DNA from: Rhizobium sp. R634
Lineage (GTDB): Bacteria; Pseudomonadota; Alphaproteobacteria; Rhizobiales; Rhizobiaceae
NCBI RefSeq assembly: GCF_002211305.1
Contig: NZ_LOKW01000007.1
Span: 1 to 64,000, forward strand
Length of the DNA: 64,000 bases
Direction: 5' to 3'
Shown: positions 46,638 to 55,687 of the stretch, in pieces
Layout of the letters: every line of letters starts with the position of its first letter
How positions within the stretch are numbered: the first letter of the stretch is position 1
Position numbers and translations under genes: made by a program
The notes under the pieces: generated by a model
Databases searched by the model: none
The model's input: the letters and a program-made list of their open reading frames with translations, nothing else
Told to the model about the DNA's origin: nothing

Positions 46638-47831
46638 ATGACCGCTACCGATCCCGTCGCCAATCTCCAGACCCTGATTCGCTGCCCGTCCGTGACGCCC
46701 GCCGAAGGCGGGGCGCTGACGGCGCTGGAGGCCATGCTCGCGCCGCTCGGCTTCAAGATCGACAAGGTGAAGGCGAGCGAAGAGGGCACACCCGATATCG
46801 AAAACCTCTATGCCCGGCTCGGGAACGACGGTCCGCACCTGATGTTCGCCGGCCACACCGATGTCGTGCCCGTCGGCGACGAGGCCGCCTGGACGCATCC
46901 GCCCTTTGCGGCTGAGATCGCGAAGGGCGAGCTTTTCGGCCGCGGCGCGGTCGACATGAAGGGCGGCATCGCCTGCTTCGTCGCCGCCGTCGCCCGCCAT
47001 ATCGAAAAGAAAGGGCCGCCCAAAGGCTCGATTTCCTTCCTCATCACCGGCGACGAGGAAGGGCCGGCGGTCAACGGTACGATCAAGCTGCTGCAATGGG
47101 CGGCCGATCGCGGCGAACGCTGGGATGCCTGCCTCGTCGGCGAGCCGACCAATCCGGACAGGCTCGGCGACATGATCAAGATTGGCCGGCGCGGCTCGCT
47201 GTCGGGCAAGATCACGGTTCATGGCGTGCAGGGCCATGCGGCCTATCCGCATCTCGCCGACAATCCGGTGCGCGGCATTCTGCAGCTGACCGAGGCGCTG
47301 ATGGACCCGCCCTTCGACGGCGGCACTGACAACTTCCAGCCGTCGAACCTCGAAGTGACCACCATCGACGTCGGCAATCCCGCGACCAATGTCATTCCGG
47401 CCAAGGCATCGGCAAGCTTCAACATCCGCTTCAACGATAGCTGGACGGCCGAGACGCTCAGGGCCGAAATCCTGCGGCGCCTCGACGCCGCCGCCCGCGA
47501 CGGCGGCTTGCGACCGGGCCGCGAGCCGGTGAAATACGACATCGTCTGGGCCGACCGGCCGAGCCATGTCTTCCTCACGCGCAACAACGCCCTGATCGCC
47601 TCGCTGTCATCCGCCGTCGAAAGTGTCGCCGGCCGATCGCCGGCGCTTTCGACCACCGGCGGCACGTCGGATGCGCGCTTCATCAAGGATTACTGCCCGG
47701 TCGTCGAGTTCGGCCTCGTCGGCCAGACGATGCACATGGTCGACGAGCGCGTCGCCGTTTCCGATCTGGAGATGCTGACGGCGATCTACGAGACCTTCAT
47801 CGCCCGCTGGTTCGCCAATGCCGGGTCTTAA
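46638..47831 (+). CDS. dapE: Succinyl-diaminopimelate desuccinylase
   Basis: 397 residues from ATG 46,638 (an upstream in-frame ATG at 46,602 gives 409). It is an M20 zinc peptidase-like enzyme: [12 protein letters not shown] and [10 protein letters not shown] hold zinc ligands, [13 protein letters not shown] the catalytic Glu and ligand, [11 protein letters not shown] and GQTMHMVDE the rest. It removes succinate from N-succinyl-LL-diaminopimelate. Neither start has a strong RBS. Its stop overlaps the next gene by 14 bases. Confidence 0.95.
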   Translation: MTATDPVANLQTLIRCPSVTPAEGGALTALEAMLAPLGFKIDKVKASEEGTPDIENLYARLGNDGPHLMFAGHTDVVPVGDEAAWTHPPFAAEIAKGELFGRGAVDMKGGIACFVAAVARHIEKKGPPKGSISFLITGDEEGPAVNGTIKLLQWAADRGERWDACLVGEPTNPDRLGDMIKIGRRGSLSGKITVHGVQGHAAYPHLADNPVRGILQLTEALMDPPFDGGTDNFQPSNLEVTTIDVGNPATNVIPAKASASFNIRFNDSWTAETLRAEILRRLDAAARDGGLRPGREPVKYDIVWADRPSHVFLTRNNALIASLSSAVESVAGRSPALSTTGGTSDARFIKDYCPVVEFGLVGQTMHMVDERVAVSDLEMLTAIYETFIARWFANAGS

Positions 47832-48414
47832 GGAAGTCCAATATTATCTGGCCGGCCTCTGGCTGCTGATCCGGCTGGATCCGCGCGGCTTCCGCTTCCT
47901 CGACATGTCGGAGCGCGGCGTCAATCGTTCGTTCTGGGCGATGGCCTGGTGCCTGCCCCCGATGGGCATTTCCTGGCTCTGGTGGCGACAGGCCTTCCTG
48001 CGGGCGATGCCGCCGGAAGCCGATGTCGACTTCGCCTTCTATGTCAGGCTCAGCCTCGTCGAAATCGCCAACTGGTTCGTGCCGCTGGTCTTTGCCGGGC
48101 TGCTGCTGCTAGCCTTCCGCATGGGCGAACGCTTCGCGCCCCTCGTCGTCAGCGTCAACTGGCTCGGCGTGCCGCTTTCCTACATCAACGGGCTGCTGCT
48201 GGCGCTGGTCTTCTTCCTGCCCGGAACTGTCGGCTTCGTCTCGCTGCTGCTGCTTGCCTGCATGCTGGCGCAGGTCTTCGTGCTGGCGCGCATTCTCCGG
48301 ATGATCTGCTACGGCCACGCGCTGATGGTCGGCGCGCTGACGCTGGTGCTGCTCGTGCCGCCGATGATCCTTTCGGAATATCTCCAGCGCTTCCTCGGCA
48401 TCTATCCGATCTGA
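47818..48414 (+). CDS. Conserved membrane protein next to dapE
   Basis: 198 residues with about five hydrophobic segments (near 38-60, 80-105, 112-135, 140-165 and 170-190). No catalytic motif is seen. Its ATG lies within the end of dapE (14-base overlap), so translation is coupled. The function is unknown; the arrangement suggests a role linked to cell-wall precursor metabolism, but this is only positional. It converges on truA with a 16-base gap. Confidence 0.75.
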   Translation: MPGLKEVQYYLAGLWLLIRLDPRGFRFLDMSERGVNRSFWAMAWCLPPMGISWLWWRQAFLRAMPPEADVDFAFYVRLSLVEIANWFVPLVFAGLLLLAFRMGERFAPLVVSVNWLGVPLSYINGLLLALVFFLPGTVGFVSLLLLACMLAQVFVLARILRMICYGHALMVGALTLVLLVPPMILSEYLQRFLGIYPI

Positions 48415-48430
48415 CTGGAACAGCGGAGCT

Positions 48431-49231
48431 TTAAGACAGATCGTCGTCGGTTTCGTCGCTCGGCCTTCGCCGGTCGGTGATCACCTCGGGATAGTCCACC
48501 TGCATGAAATAGAGCCCTTCCGGCGGCGCCACCGGGCCGCAGGCCTTACGATCCTGCGCCTCCAGCGCCGCCTGCACGTCGTCTGGTGTCCATTTGCCTT
48601 CGCCGGCAAGCTTCAGCGTGCCGGCGAAGGACCGGATCTGGTTGTGGAGGAAGCTCTGAGCGGTGGCGCGGATCTCGATCAATTCGCCGCTCCGCGTCAC
48701 ATCAAGCCGGTCGAGCGTGCGCACCGGGCTGTTTGCCTGGCAATGGGCGGAACGGAAGGTGGAAAAATCGTGCCTGCCGACCAGCCTCTGGGCGGCGGCA
48801 TGCATGACCTCGTGGTCAAGCGCCTTCGGCACCCACCAGGCCTTTCCGGCCTCCAGCGCCAACGGCGCGCGGCGGCTGACGATGCGGTAGAGGTAGTGGC
48901 GTCTCAGCGCCGAGAAGCGGGCATCGAAAAAGTCAGGAGCCGCCTCGATGTCGACAATGGAGACACGCTCGCCGGCGAGCCGCAGATGCGCGTTCAGAGC
49001 GTTCTGCAGCTTGTAGGGCGACCATTCCTTCGAAAGATCGGCATGGATCACCTGGCCCATGGCGTGGACGCCGGAGTCGGTGCGGCCGGCGCCGCGGATC
49101 GAGACGGTTTCGCCGGTCAGCGACAGCACGGCGGCCTCGATCGCGCCCTGCACCGAGGGACCGTTCTCCTGCCGCTGCCAGCCGACATAGGGGCCGCCGT
49201 CATATTCGACGGTCATGCGGTAACGCGGCAT
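48431..49231 (-). CDS. truA: tRNA pseudouridine(38-40) synthase
   Basis: 266 residues. It modifies U38-40 in tRNA anticodon stems. The catalytic aspartate is in [17 protein letters not shown] (about residues 47-63), and the C-terminal [13 protein letters not shown] and the N-terminal [16 protein letters not shown] match the family. The ATG shares an A with the TGA of fmt (TGATG), giving tight coupling. The end is 16 bases from the convergent membrane gene. Confidence 0.97.
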   Translation of the reverse strand: MPRYRMTVEYDGGPYVGWQRQENGPSVQGAIEAAVLSLTGETVSIRGAGRTDSGVHAMGQVIHADLSKEWSPYKLQNALNAHLRLAGERVSIVDIEAAPDFFDARFSALRRHYLYRIVSRRAPLALEAGKAWWVPKALDHEVMHAAAQRLVGRHDFSTFRSAHCQANSPVRTLDRLDVTRSGELIEIRATAQSFLHNQIRSFAGTLKLAGEGKWTPDDVQAALEAQDRKACGPVAPPEGLYFMQVDYPEVITDRRRPSDETDDDLS

Positions 49232-50166
49232 CAGGTGAGCCTCGTGCCTGCCGCCAGCGGCGTGCCCCTGAGAAAATCGGCTGCGGCGAGCGGCCTGCCG
49301 CCCGCCTTTTGCAGCCGTGTCAGCCGCACCGCGCCAGAGGCACAGGCAATCAGGAGATCATCCGTCAGCAGCTCTCCGGCAGCGCCTTCACCCTCTCCCA
49401 GCTCCGAGCCCAGCACCTTCACCCGTTCCGGCTTGCCGCCGACTTCAAGTTCGAACCATGCGCCGGGGAACGGCGCGAGGCCACGGATATGATTGTGCAC
49501 ATCCTTGGCATCTCTGGCAAAATCGATGCGGGTCTCGGCCTTGTCGATCTTGGCGGCGTAAAGCACGCCCTCTGCCGGCTGCGGCGTCAGCGGCAGGTCG
49601 TTCATCTCCAGCTTCACCATGGCTTCCGCCATCGCCTTGGCGCCAACTTGCATCAGCCGGTCGTGCAGTTCGCCCGCGGTCATGTTCGGGCCGATCTCGA
49701 CTTCGCGGGTCAGCGCGACGGCGCCGGTATCGAGGCCCTTGTCCATCTTCATCACCATCATGCCGGTCTTTTCGTCGCCCGCCATGATCGCCCGCTGGAT
49801 CGGAGCCGCACCCCGCCAGCGCGGCAGCAGCGAGGCATGGCCGTTATAGCATCCGTCCCGCGTGCCGTTCAAAATCGCCTCCGGCAACAGCAATCCGTAA
49901 GCAACGACGACGCCGACATCGGCATTGAAGGCGGCAAACCTCTCGCGCTCGTCCGGATCTTTGAAATTGACGGGCGTGAAGACGGGAAGACCGAGCAGCT
50001 CGGCCGCCTGGTGCACCGGCGATTTCTGCAGATCGAGCCCGCGCCGACCGCCCGGCCGCGGCGGCTGCGTATAGACCGCAACGATCTTATGCCCGGCATC
50101 GACGAGCAGCCGCAGGGTTGGGACCGAGAACTCCGGGGTTCCCATGAAGATGATGCGAAGGGACAT
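49231..50166 (-). CDS. fmt: Methionyl-tRNA formyltransferase
   Basis: 311 residues. Transfers formyl from 10-formyl-THF to initiator Met-tRNA. The catalytic Asn-His...Asp pattern is [26 protein letters not shown], the N-terminus [16 protein letters not shown] is typical, and the C-terminal OB-like domain follows. The start at 50,166 has no strong RBS. The partner def is normally adjacent, but here a toxin-antitoxin pair of about 0.7 kb lies between. Confidence 0.96.
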   Translation of the reverse strand: MSLRIIFMGTPEFSVPTLRLLVDAGHKIVAVYTQPPRPGGRRGLDLQKSPVHQAAELLGLPVFTPVNFKDPDERERFAAFNADVGVVVAYGLLLPEAILNGTRDGCYNGHASLLPRWRGAAPIQRAIMAGDEKTGMMVMKMDKGLDTGAVALTREVEIGPNMTAGELHDRLMQVGAKAMAEAMVKLEMNDLPLTPQPAEGVLYAAKIDKAETRIDFARDAKDVHNHIRGLAPFPGAWFELEVGGKPERVKVLGSELGEGEGAAGELLTDDLLIACASGAVRLTRLQKAGGRPLAAADFLRGTPLAAGTRLT

Positions 50167-50186
50167 TCTATCTCGCCAATTGAGGA

Positions 50187-50606
50187 TCAGCCGTCTTCAA
50201 ACGGGTTTACGAGCTTGAGATCAAGCCCCTCGAAATCTCTGGTGTTACGGGTGGCGAGCGTTGCGCCGTTCGAAAGGCAGATGGCGGCGATCATGGCGTC
50301 CTTCGTTTCCATCGGCCGTCCCGCCTTTCTGCGCGCCGCAGCCAGAAGGCCGTAGCGATTCGCTGCGCTCAGGGAAAACCCCAGCAAACGGCCGGAAAAT
50401 TCGGACTCGATCCGGTTGAAGTCGGAGATCAACGCCGTCTTTCGCCTTCCGTCACCAAGGCGTTCAAGCCCGTAGCGCATTTCCCCGACCGAGATCGTGG
50501 TCAGGAAAAGCGTCTCGACGTCGTAGGCGTCCAGCCAGTTCAAGATCCGCTCACTGTGCGTCCGTCCCTGCAATTCGGAAATCACATTCGTATCGAGCAC
50601 GATCAT
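50187..50606 (-). CDS. PIN-domain toxin (VapC/FitB type)
   Basis: 139-residue PIN ribonuclease. The acidic active site is Asp5 (LDTNVISEL), Glu42 (VGEMRYG), Asp103 (TKDAMIAA) and Asp124 (ATRNTRDF), all kept, so activity is expected, most likely cleavage of RNA such as tRNA. Its ATG overlaps the antitoxin TGA in ATGA. It ends 20 bases from the start of fmt. Confidence 0.92.
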   Translation of the reverse strand: MIVLDTNVISELQGRTHSERILNWLDAYDVETLFLTTISVGEMRYGLERLGDGRRKTALISDFNRIESEFSGRLLGFSLSAANRYGLLAAARRKAGRPMETKDAMIAAICLSNGATLATRNTRDFEGLDLKLVNPFEDG

Positions 50607-50863
50607 CTGTCGAAACGCGGTGGCTCGCGGTCGCGTTCGTGGCGGGCTGCGGCGATGGCTTCGACTTCGTCTTCGCTCAACCTTTCCTCGCCAATCAGAG
50701 AGCGCAGGCGCTGCCCGGCGGAAGCACCCGAGCGCTCCACCGCAATCTGGCGGCGGATGATTTCGATCGCTTCCTCCGAAAGGCTGCGGCCGTTGCGCTG
50801 CGCGCTTTCCTGAAGTTGCCGCTTCATCGCTTCGGGAACATCTCGAATAAGCAGGTCACCCAT
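50603..50863 (-). CDS. FitA/VapB-type antitoxin
   Basis: 86 residues. N-terminal ribbon-helix-helix (DLLIRDVPEAMKRQLQESAQRNGRSLSEEAIEIIRRQI) and an acidic/basic C-terminal tail that likely wraps the toxin (LSEDEVEAIAAARHERDREPPRF). GGAGG lies five bases before the ATG. The upstream AGCGATATC direct repeat is a candidate autoregulatory operator. Upstream (def) is also transcribed to the left. Confidence 0.9.
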   Translation of the reverse strand: MGDLLIRDVPEAMKRQLQESAQRNGRSLSEEAIEIIRRQIAVERSGASAGQRLRSLIGEERLSEDEVEAIAAARHERDREPPRFDR

Positions 50864-50875
50864 CGGCGCCTCCGT

Positions 50876-50893
50876 AGCGATATCAGCGATATC
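50876..50893 (-). promoter_or_regulatory. Candidate toxin-antitoxin operator
   Basis: AGCGATATC occurs twice in tandem (50,876-50,884, 50,885-50,893), making two GATATC palindromes three bases apart, 13 bases upstream of the antitoxin start. Such paired sites fit RHH dimers. Confidence 0.55.
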
Positions 50894-50925
50894 ATAACGT
50901 CTCGCCGGCGCATTTTCAACGCTGG

Positions 50926-51441
50926 TCAGAGGGCCTTGGATTTCGCCGCCTTAGTGAATTTCTTGATCACCATCTCCCGCTTCAGCCGCGAAATATGGTC
51001 GATGAAGAGCACGCCGTTCAGGTGGTCGATCTCGTGCTGCAGGCAGGTGGCGAGCAGGCCGTCGGCTTCCACCGTCTGTTCCTTGCCGTTCCGGTCAAGA
51101 AATTTCACCGAAACGATCGCCGGACGCTCGACCTCGGCATAGTAATCCGGAATCGATAGGCACCCCTCCTCATAGACGGAGCGCTCGTCGGAGGATTTGA
51201 CGATTTCGGGATTGATGAAGACCTGCGGCTGCTTTTCTTCGCCCTCGCGCGCGATGTCGATGACGAGCATGCGGCGCGGCACGCCGATCTGGATGGCGGC
51301 AAGGCCGATGCCCGGGGCATCGTACATCGTTTCCAGCATGTCGTCGGCAAGACGCTGCAGGTCGGCATCCACCCGCTCGATCGGCTTGGATATCTGGCGG
51401 AGGAGAGGATCAGGAAGAATGATGAGTGGCTTAATGGTCAT
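50926..51441 (-). CDS. def: Peptide deformylase
   Basis: 171 residues. Metal (Fe/Zn) hydrolase removing N-formyl from nascent proteins. All three motifs are present: [17 protein letters not shown] and HEIDHLNG. The start at 51,441 has GGGAA upstream; an in-frame ATG six codons earlier is possible. It heads the def, antitoxin, toxin, fmt, truA array on the minus strand. Confidence 0.96.
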   Translation of the reverse strand: MTIKPLIILPDPLLRQISKPIERVDADLQRLADDMLETMYDAPGIGLAAIQIGVPRRMLVIDIAREGEEKQPQVFINPEIVKSSDERSVYEEGCLSIPDYYAEVERPAIVSVKFLDRNGKEQTVEADGLLATCLQHEIDHLNGVLFIDHISRLKREMVIKKFTKAAKSKAL

Positions 51442-51538
51442 GGCGTTCCCATAACCCATCTTTTCCGACTATGGAATTATCCGGCGGCGAGGGAGCGCGC
51501 TTTTTTGCCTCCCCGCCCCGAATTTTGCCATATTCGCG

Positions 51539-53035
51539 TCACGCCGCCCGGCGGGCAGCGATGGCCGAACGGCCCTCGGGCTGGGCGCGGAAGCGCCGCA
51601 GCAGCGCGATCAGGCTCTCCACCTCATCCTTGAGACGGCGGGTTTCCGCCGAGGTATGCTCAACCATGCCGGAATTCTGCTGGGTGATCTCGCCCATGCT
51701 GCGGATCGCCACGCTGACTTCGTTGACGCCGGTCGCCTGATCGCGCGCGGTGGCGGCGATATCGGCGACGAAACGGTTGATGATGTCGATACGGCTGATC
51801 ATGTCGTTCAGCGCCTCGCCGGTGCTGGAAACGATGTCGACGCCTTCATTGACCTGCGTCGAGCTCTGCGAGATCAGGTTCTTGATCTCCTTTGCGGCTT
51901 CCGCCGTGCGCTGGGCGAGCTGGCGGACTTCCTGGGCGACGACGGCGAAGCCCTTGCCGGCATCGCCGGCGCGGGCCGCCTCGACACCGGCATTTAGCGC
52001 CAGCAGATTGGTCTGGAAGGCAATCTCGTCGATAACGCCGATGATCTTGGAGATTTCGGTCGAGGATTTCTCGATGCCGGCCATCGCCGAGACGGCACTG
52101 GTGACGAGTTCGCCGGAGTTCTTCGCCTTTTGCTGCGTTTCGCGCACGGCGTCCGACGCCTTCTCGGCATTGGCGGCCGTCTGGCCGACGCTGACGGAAA
52201 GCTGCTGCAGGGCGGCCGAACTCTCCTCGACGCCGGCCGCCTGTTGGGCGGTGCGCAGCGCCAGATCGTTGGTCGCGTTGGAAATGACGTCGGCACCGCT
52301 CATGATATGACCGGAGGTTTCGCGCACCGATGCGAAGGACTGGCGAAGGGCGCTGACGGCACGGTTGTAATCCTCGGCCATCTGCTTGAAATTGCCCGGC
52401 AGATCGGCCGGCAGCGTGGCGTCGAGGTCCCCATTCGACAGCGCTTCCAGGCCGCGACGCAGCTGCTCCAGTGCCATTGCCTGGTCGGCCTCGGCCCTGG
52501 CGCGCTCTTCTTCCAATGCGCGGCGCTTCGCTTCAAGCGCCTCGAGGTAGACAGAGATCGAATAATCCATGTCGAGCATGCCGGCCTTGATGACGGCCGA
52601 CAGCTTCTCGGCCAGCTGTTTGCCCTGCTGGCGCGCGAAGATGGACGGCCATTGCTTCTCCATGATGCCCTTGACGAGTTCGGACATGAGGATGGCATAG
52701 CCGCCGATATACCAGCGCGGCTCCAGCCCGATGCGGGCATGCGTGCGGCCGACGGCGGTCACGCCGGCGACATAGGTCTCGTCGAAGGCGCCGCCGGCGA
52801 GATTCGCCCAATGATCCTGCTGGCGCTTCTTGGCATGGCCCATATGGGATTTGTCGGAAAAGAAGCTCCCGACGGCGGAGGTCTTGGCGATCTTGGCGTA
52901 AAATTTGTCGAGCGCGCCGCCAATCAATTCGCCGATGACAGGGCGCAGATCCCGCATCGACTTGCGCGCGGCGTCGTCCAGTTCGATGAAATCGAGGCGC
53001 TGCCTGAGGGCATTGTCAGTCTGCTGGAACGTCAT
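51539..53035 (-). CDS. Globin-coupled soluble chemoreceptor
   Basis: 498 residues, no transmembrane segment. Residues 1-170 form a protoglobin/HemAT-like sensor with the proximal heme His99 in [21 protein letters not shown]. The rest is a coiled coil plus signalling domain ([47 protein letters not shown]). It should sense O2 or another gas and signal to CheA in the cytoplasm. There is no C-terminal CheR-binding pentapeptide (it ends AARRAA). Confidence 0.92.
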   Translation of the reverse strand: MTFQQTDNALRQRLDFIELDDAARKSMRDLRPVIGELIGGALDKFYAKIAKTSAVGSFFSDKSHMGHAKKRQQDHWANLAGGAFDETYVAGVTAVGRTHARIGLEPRWYIGGYAILMSELVKGIMEKQWPSIFARQQGKQLAEKLSAVIKAGMLDMDYSISVYLEALEAKRRALEEERARAEADQAMALEQLRRGLEALSNGDLDATLPADLPGNFKQMAEDYNRAVSALRQSFASVRETSGHIMSGADVISNATNDLALRTAQQAAGVEESSAALQQLSVSVGQTAANAEKASDAVRETQQKAKNSGELVTSAVSAMAGIEKSSTEISKIIGVIDEIAFQTNLLALNAGVEAARAGDAGKGFAVVAQEVRQLAQRTAEAAKEIKNLISQSSTQVNEGVDIVSSTGEALNDMISRIDIINRFVADIAATARDQATGVNEVSVAIRSMGEITQQNSGMVEHTSAETRRLKDEVESLIALLRRFRAQPEGRSAIAARRAA

Positions 53036-53239
53036 GGGGATCTCTGTACTTGGCGCGAATGCGCGGGAGGGAATTTCTGCGCCACAGGTTTTGGCGAATA
53101 TAGTTGAGCAATGGTTAAATTAGCCCGCGATTTCTTCTCACGAGGGAAGAAGACCGACAGCTTGCGAAGATATTGGGGACCATCGATTTCGTTCACGTTT
53201 TGATCTATATCTCGCCGTTTCTTCTGTTATGGTTCCAGG

Positions 53240-54463
53240 ATGACCAGTCATTCCGAATCGCTCACACTTTCCCTTGGCTCGATCAGCCCGGCCATGCTGG
53301 CGCTTGCCGGCGGGGCTTTCGCTGCCCTGATCCTGCTGGCGATCGTCCTTCTTCTGCGCAGCGCCGGCCTTCGCCGCGAGCAGGCGGAAGAGGCGAGCTT
53401 TCGCGCCGCCGAGAGCGAGGCGCGCATGGCCGAGCTTCTGAAGATCCAGGCGGAGATGCAGGGCCGGATCACGGCCATGACCGAGGTCTTCGGCGCGCGG
53501 CAAAGCGAGCTCAACCAAGCAATCAACCAGCGTCTCGACGGCATGTCGCAGCGCATGAGCTCGACGATCACCGAGCAGACGAAATCGACGCATGAAAACC
53601 TGCAGCGGCTGCAGGAGCGGCTGGCGGTCATCGATGCCGCGCAGAACAATATCCAGACGCTCGCGAAGGACGTCGTCGGGCTGCAGGCCATTCTTTCCAA
53701 CAAGCAGACGCGCGGCGCCTTCGGCCAGTCGCGCATGGAAACGATCATCGCCGACGGCCTGCCGATGGGCGCCTACACCTTCCAGCCGACGCTTTCGAAC
53801 GGTTCGCGGCCGGACTGCACGATCCGCATGCCGAACGACGCGCCGGCACTGGTGATCGATGCGAAATTTCCGCTGGAAGCCTGGAATGCGATCCGCGATG
53901 CCGGCAGCCCCGAAGCCGGCAAGATCGCAAGCCAGCAGTTTCGCCGCGACATGGACGTCCATATCCGGGACATTTCCGAGAAATACCTCATCCAGGGGGA
54001 AACCCAGGATACGGCCTTTCTCTTCGTGCCGTCCGAATCGATCTTTGCCGAGATCCACGAGAATTTCGAGCCGGTGGTGCAGAAGGCGCATCGTTCGCGC
54101 ATCGTCATCGTCTCGCCGTCACTGCTGATGCTGTCGATCCAGGTCATCCAGGCCGTGCTCAAGGACCAGCGTATGCGGGCGCAGGCGCATCTGATCCAGG
54201 GCGAGGTGGCGCTCCTGATGGACGATCTCGGCCGCCTCGACGAGCGGGTGCGCAAGCTGCAGGGTCATTTCGCCATGGCCCAGAAGGATATCGACATGGT
54301 GGTCACGTCAGCCGACAAGCTGACCAAGCGCGGCGCCAAGATCGAGGCGCTGGAATTCGAGGCCGGCGGCGACGGCAAGCCTGCCCGCGACAGCGAGCCT
54401 GCGGCCAAATCGGTGGAAAGCCGCACCGGCCTTCTGAAACTCCGGGTGGTTGACGAGGAGTGA
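53240..54463 (+). CDS. rmuC: DNA recombination protein RmuC
   Basis: 407 residues. A transmembrane helix near 20-40 and a coiled coil from 45 to about 120 precede the RmuC nuclease-like domain (RPDCTIRMPNDAPALVIDAKFPLEAWNAI, about 190-220; FVPSESIFAEIHENF; SPSLLMLSIQVIQAVLKDQRM). It limits inverted-repeat recombination in E. coli. The start context is weak (CCAGG abutting the ATG). Function in rhizobia is inferred from the family. Confidence 0.93.
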   Translation: MTSHSESLTLSLGSISPAMLALAGGAFAALILLAIVLLLRSAGLRREQAEEASFRAAESEARMAELLKIQAEMQGRITAMTEVFGARQSELNQAINQRLDGMSQRMSSTITEQTKSTHENLQRLQERLAVIDAAQNNIQTLAKDVVGLQAILSNKQTRGAFGQSRMETIIADGLPMGAYTFQPTLSNGSRPDCTIRMPNDAPALVIDAKFPLEAWNAIRDAGSPEAGKIASQQFRRDMDVHIRDISEKYLIQGETQDTAFLFVPSESIFAEIHENFEPVVQKAHRSRIVIVSPSLLMLSIQVIQAVLKDQRMRAQAHLIQGEVALLMDDLGRLDERVRKLQGHFAMAQKDIDMVVTSADKLTKRGAKIEALEFEAGGDGKPARDSEPAAKSVESRTGLLKLRVVDEE

Positions 54464-54546
54464 CCGCTTCGGGCAGTGTCTGCTCCACATTTTAAAAGCG
54501 TTGGAGCATGACGTCGCCCGCATGTTCCAAAGGACGGGACATCCTC

Positions 54547-55446
54547 ATGATCACAGTTTTCGGGTCCATCAACATGGACCTCATCGCCACAACGGACCGC
54601 CTGCCGAAGCCCGGCGAGACGGTTGCCGGCAATGGCTTTGCCACGGCCGCCGGCGGCAAGGGCGCCAATCAGGCGCTCGCAGCGCGCCGCGCCGGCCGCT
54701 ACGTGCATATGGCCGGCGCCGTCGGCAAGGATGCCTTCGCGGCGGATGCGCTTGCCCTGCTCGATGATGCGGGAACCGACCTTTCTCTCGTCAGGCACGT
54801 CGATGGTCCGACAGGCACCGCGCTGATCCTCGTTGGCGGTGACGGCGAAAACATGATCGCCGTCGTTCCGGGTGCCAACGGTCTGGTGACCCCTGCCGAC
54901 GCCGAAGCGGCGGTCGGCCGCATGAGCGAAGGCGATATCCTGATGCTGCAGCTCGAAGTGCCGGTCGCAGCCGTCGAGCGCGCACTTTCGGCAGGCGGGG
55001 CCAAGGGCATCACCAGCATTCTCAACCTCGCGCCACTGATTCCGGACGCGCCGCGCCTCGGCCGGTTGGCCAGTATCGTCATCGCCAATGAGACCGAGTT
55101 CGAACGGCTTGCCGGACAGGACGGGCTGGACGCCGAAGCGCGCGAGGCCGCCCTCGTCCGCCTGCATCAGGAGACCGGCCAGACGCTGATCGTGACGCTC
55201 GGCGGCGACGGCGTCATCGCCATCCGCGACGGTGCAATTTCAAGGGCGCAAGGGCTGGTGATCGACCCTATCGACACGGTCGGCGCGGGCGATACTTTCT
55301 GCGGCTATTTCGCCGCGAGCCTCGACGACGGGCTCGATTTTCCTTCGGCGCTGCGCCGCGCGGCGGTTGCCGGTTCGCTGGCATGCCTCAAATCAGGGGC
55401 GCAACCTTCGATCCCCCTGAGCGAGGAAGTCGCAGACAGGATATAA
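54547..55446 (+). CDS. rbsK: Ribokinase
   Basis: 299 residues, PfkB family. It phosphorylates ribose. The N-terminal GSINMDLIATTDRLPKPGETV and AAGGKGANQALAARRAG, and the C-terminal DTVGAGDTFCGYFAAS with catalytic Asp, match ribokinase. The start at 54,547 is chosen by family start; AAAGGACGGG lies 12 bases upstream. Imported ribose (FrcBCA in rhizobia) could be its substrate. A structured hairpin element follows. Confidence 0.93.
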   Translation: MITVFGSINMDLIATTDRLPKPGETVAGNGFATAAGGKGANQALAARRAGRYVHMAGAVGKDAFAADALALLDDAGTDLSLVRHVDGPTGTALILVGGDGENMIAVVPGANGLVTPADAEAAVGRMSEGDILMLQLEVPVAAVERALSAGGAKGITSILNLAPLIPDAPRLGRLASIVIANETEFERLAGQDGLDAEAREAALVRLHQETGQTLIVTLGGDGVIAIRDGAISRAQGLVIDPIDTVGAGDTFCGYFAASLDDGLDFPSALRRAAVAGSLACLKSGAQPSIPLSEEVADRI

Positions 55447-55459
55447 GTTAGGTCTCTTT

Positions 55460-55512
55460 GCGAAACCGCCGGTAACGCCCCTTAAATCTAAGGGAGTTTC
55501 TTGCGGTTTTGC
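55460..55512. other. Two-tier hairpin downstream of rbsK
   Basis: An outer pair GCGAAACCGC / GCGGTTTTGC (9 of 10) encloses an inner perfect CCCTTA / TAAGGG with loop AATC. It sits between rbsK and the Cache chemoreceptor and could be a terminator lacking a U tail or an RNA element. Confidence 0.45.
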
Positions 55513-55687
55513 TTATGCACGCGACTAAAATTTCATTCAAATTTAAGAGATCTCTGGCGATGTTGCTCATGATCGCCGGCCTCTACTGCCTTTGGTTCCG
55601 GCCTCCATTTGGCTGCTCCATGACGGAGCGGTGCTTTGCTCCTGTGCCGAAGAATGCCCGTTCGGCGCATCCTTGCCCGAGGAACCC

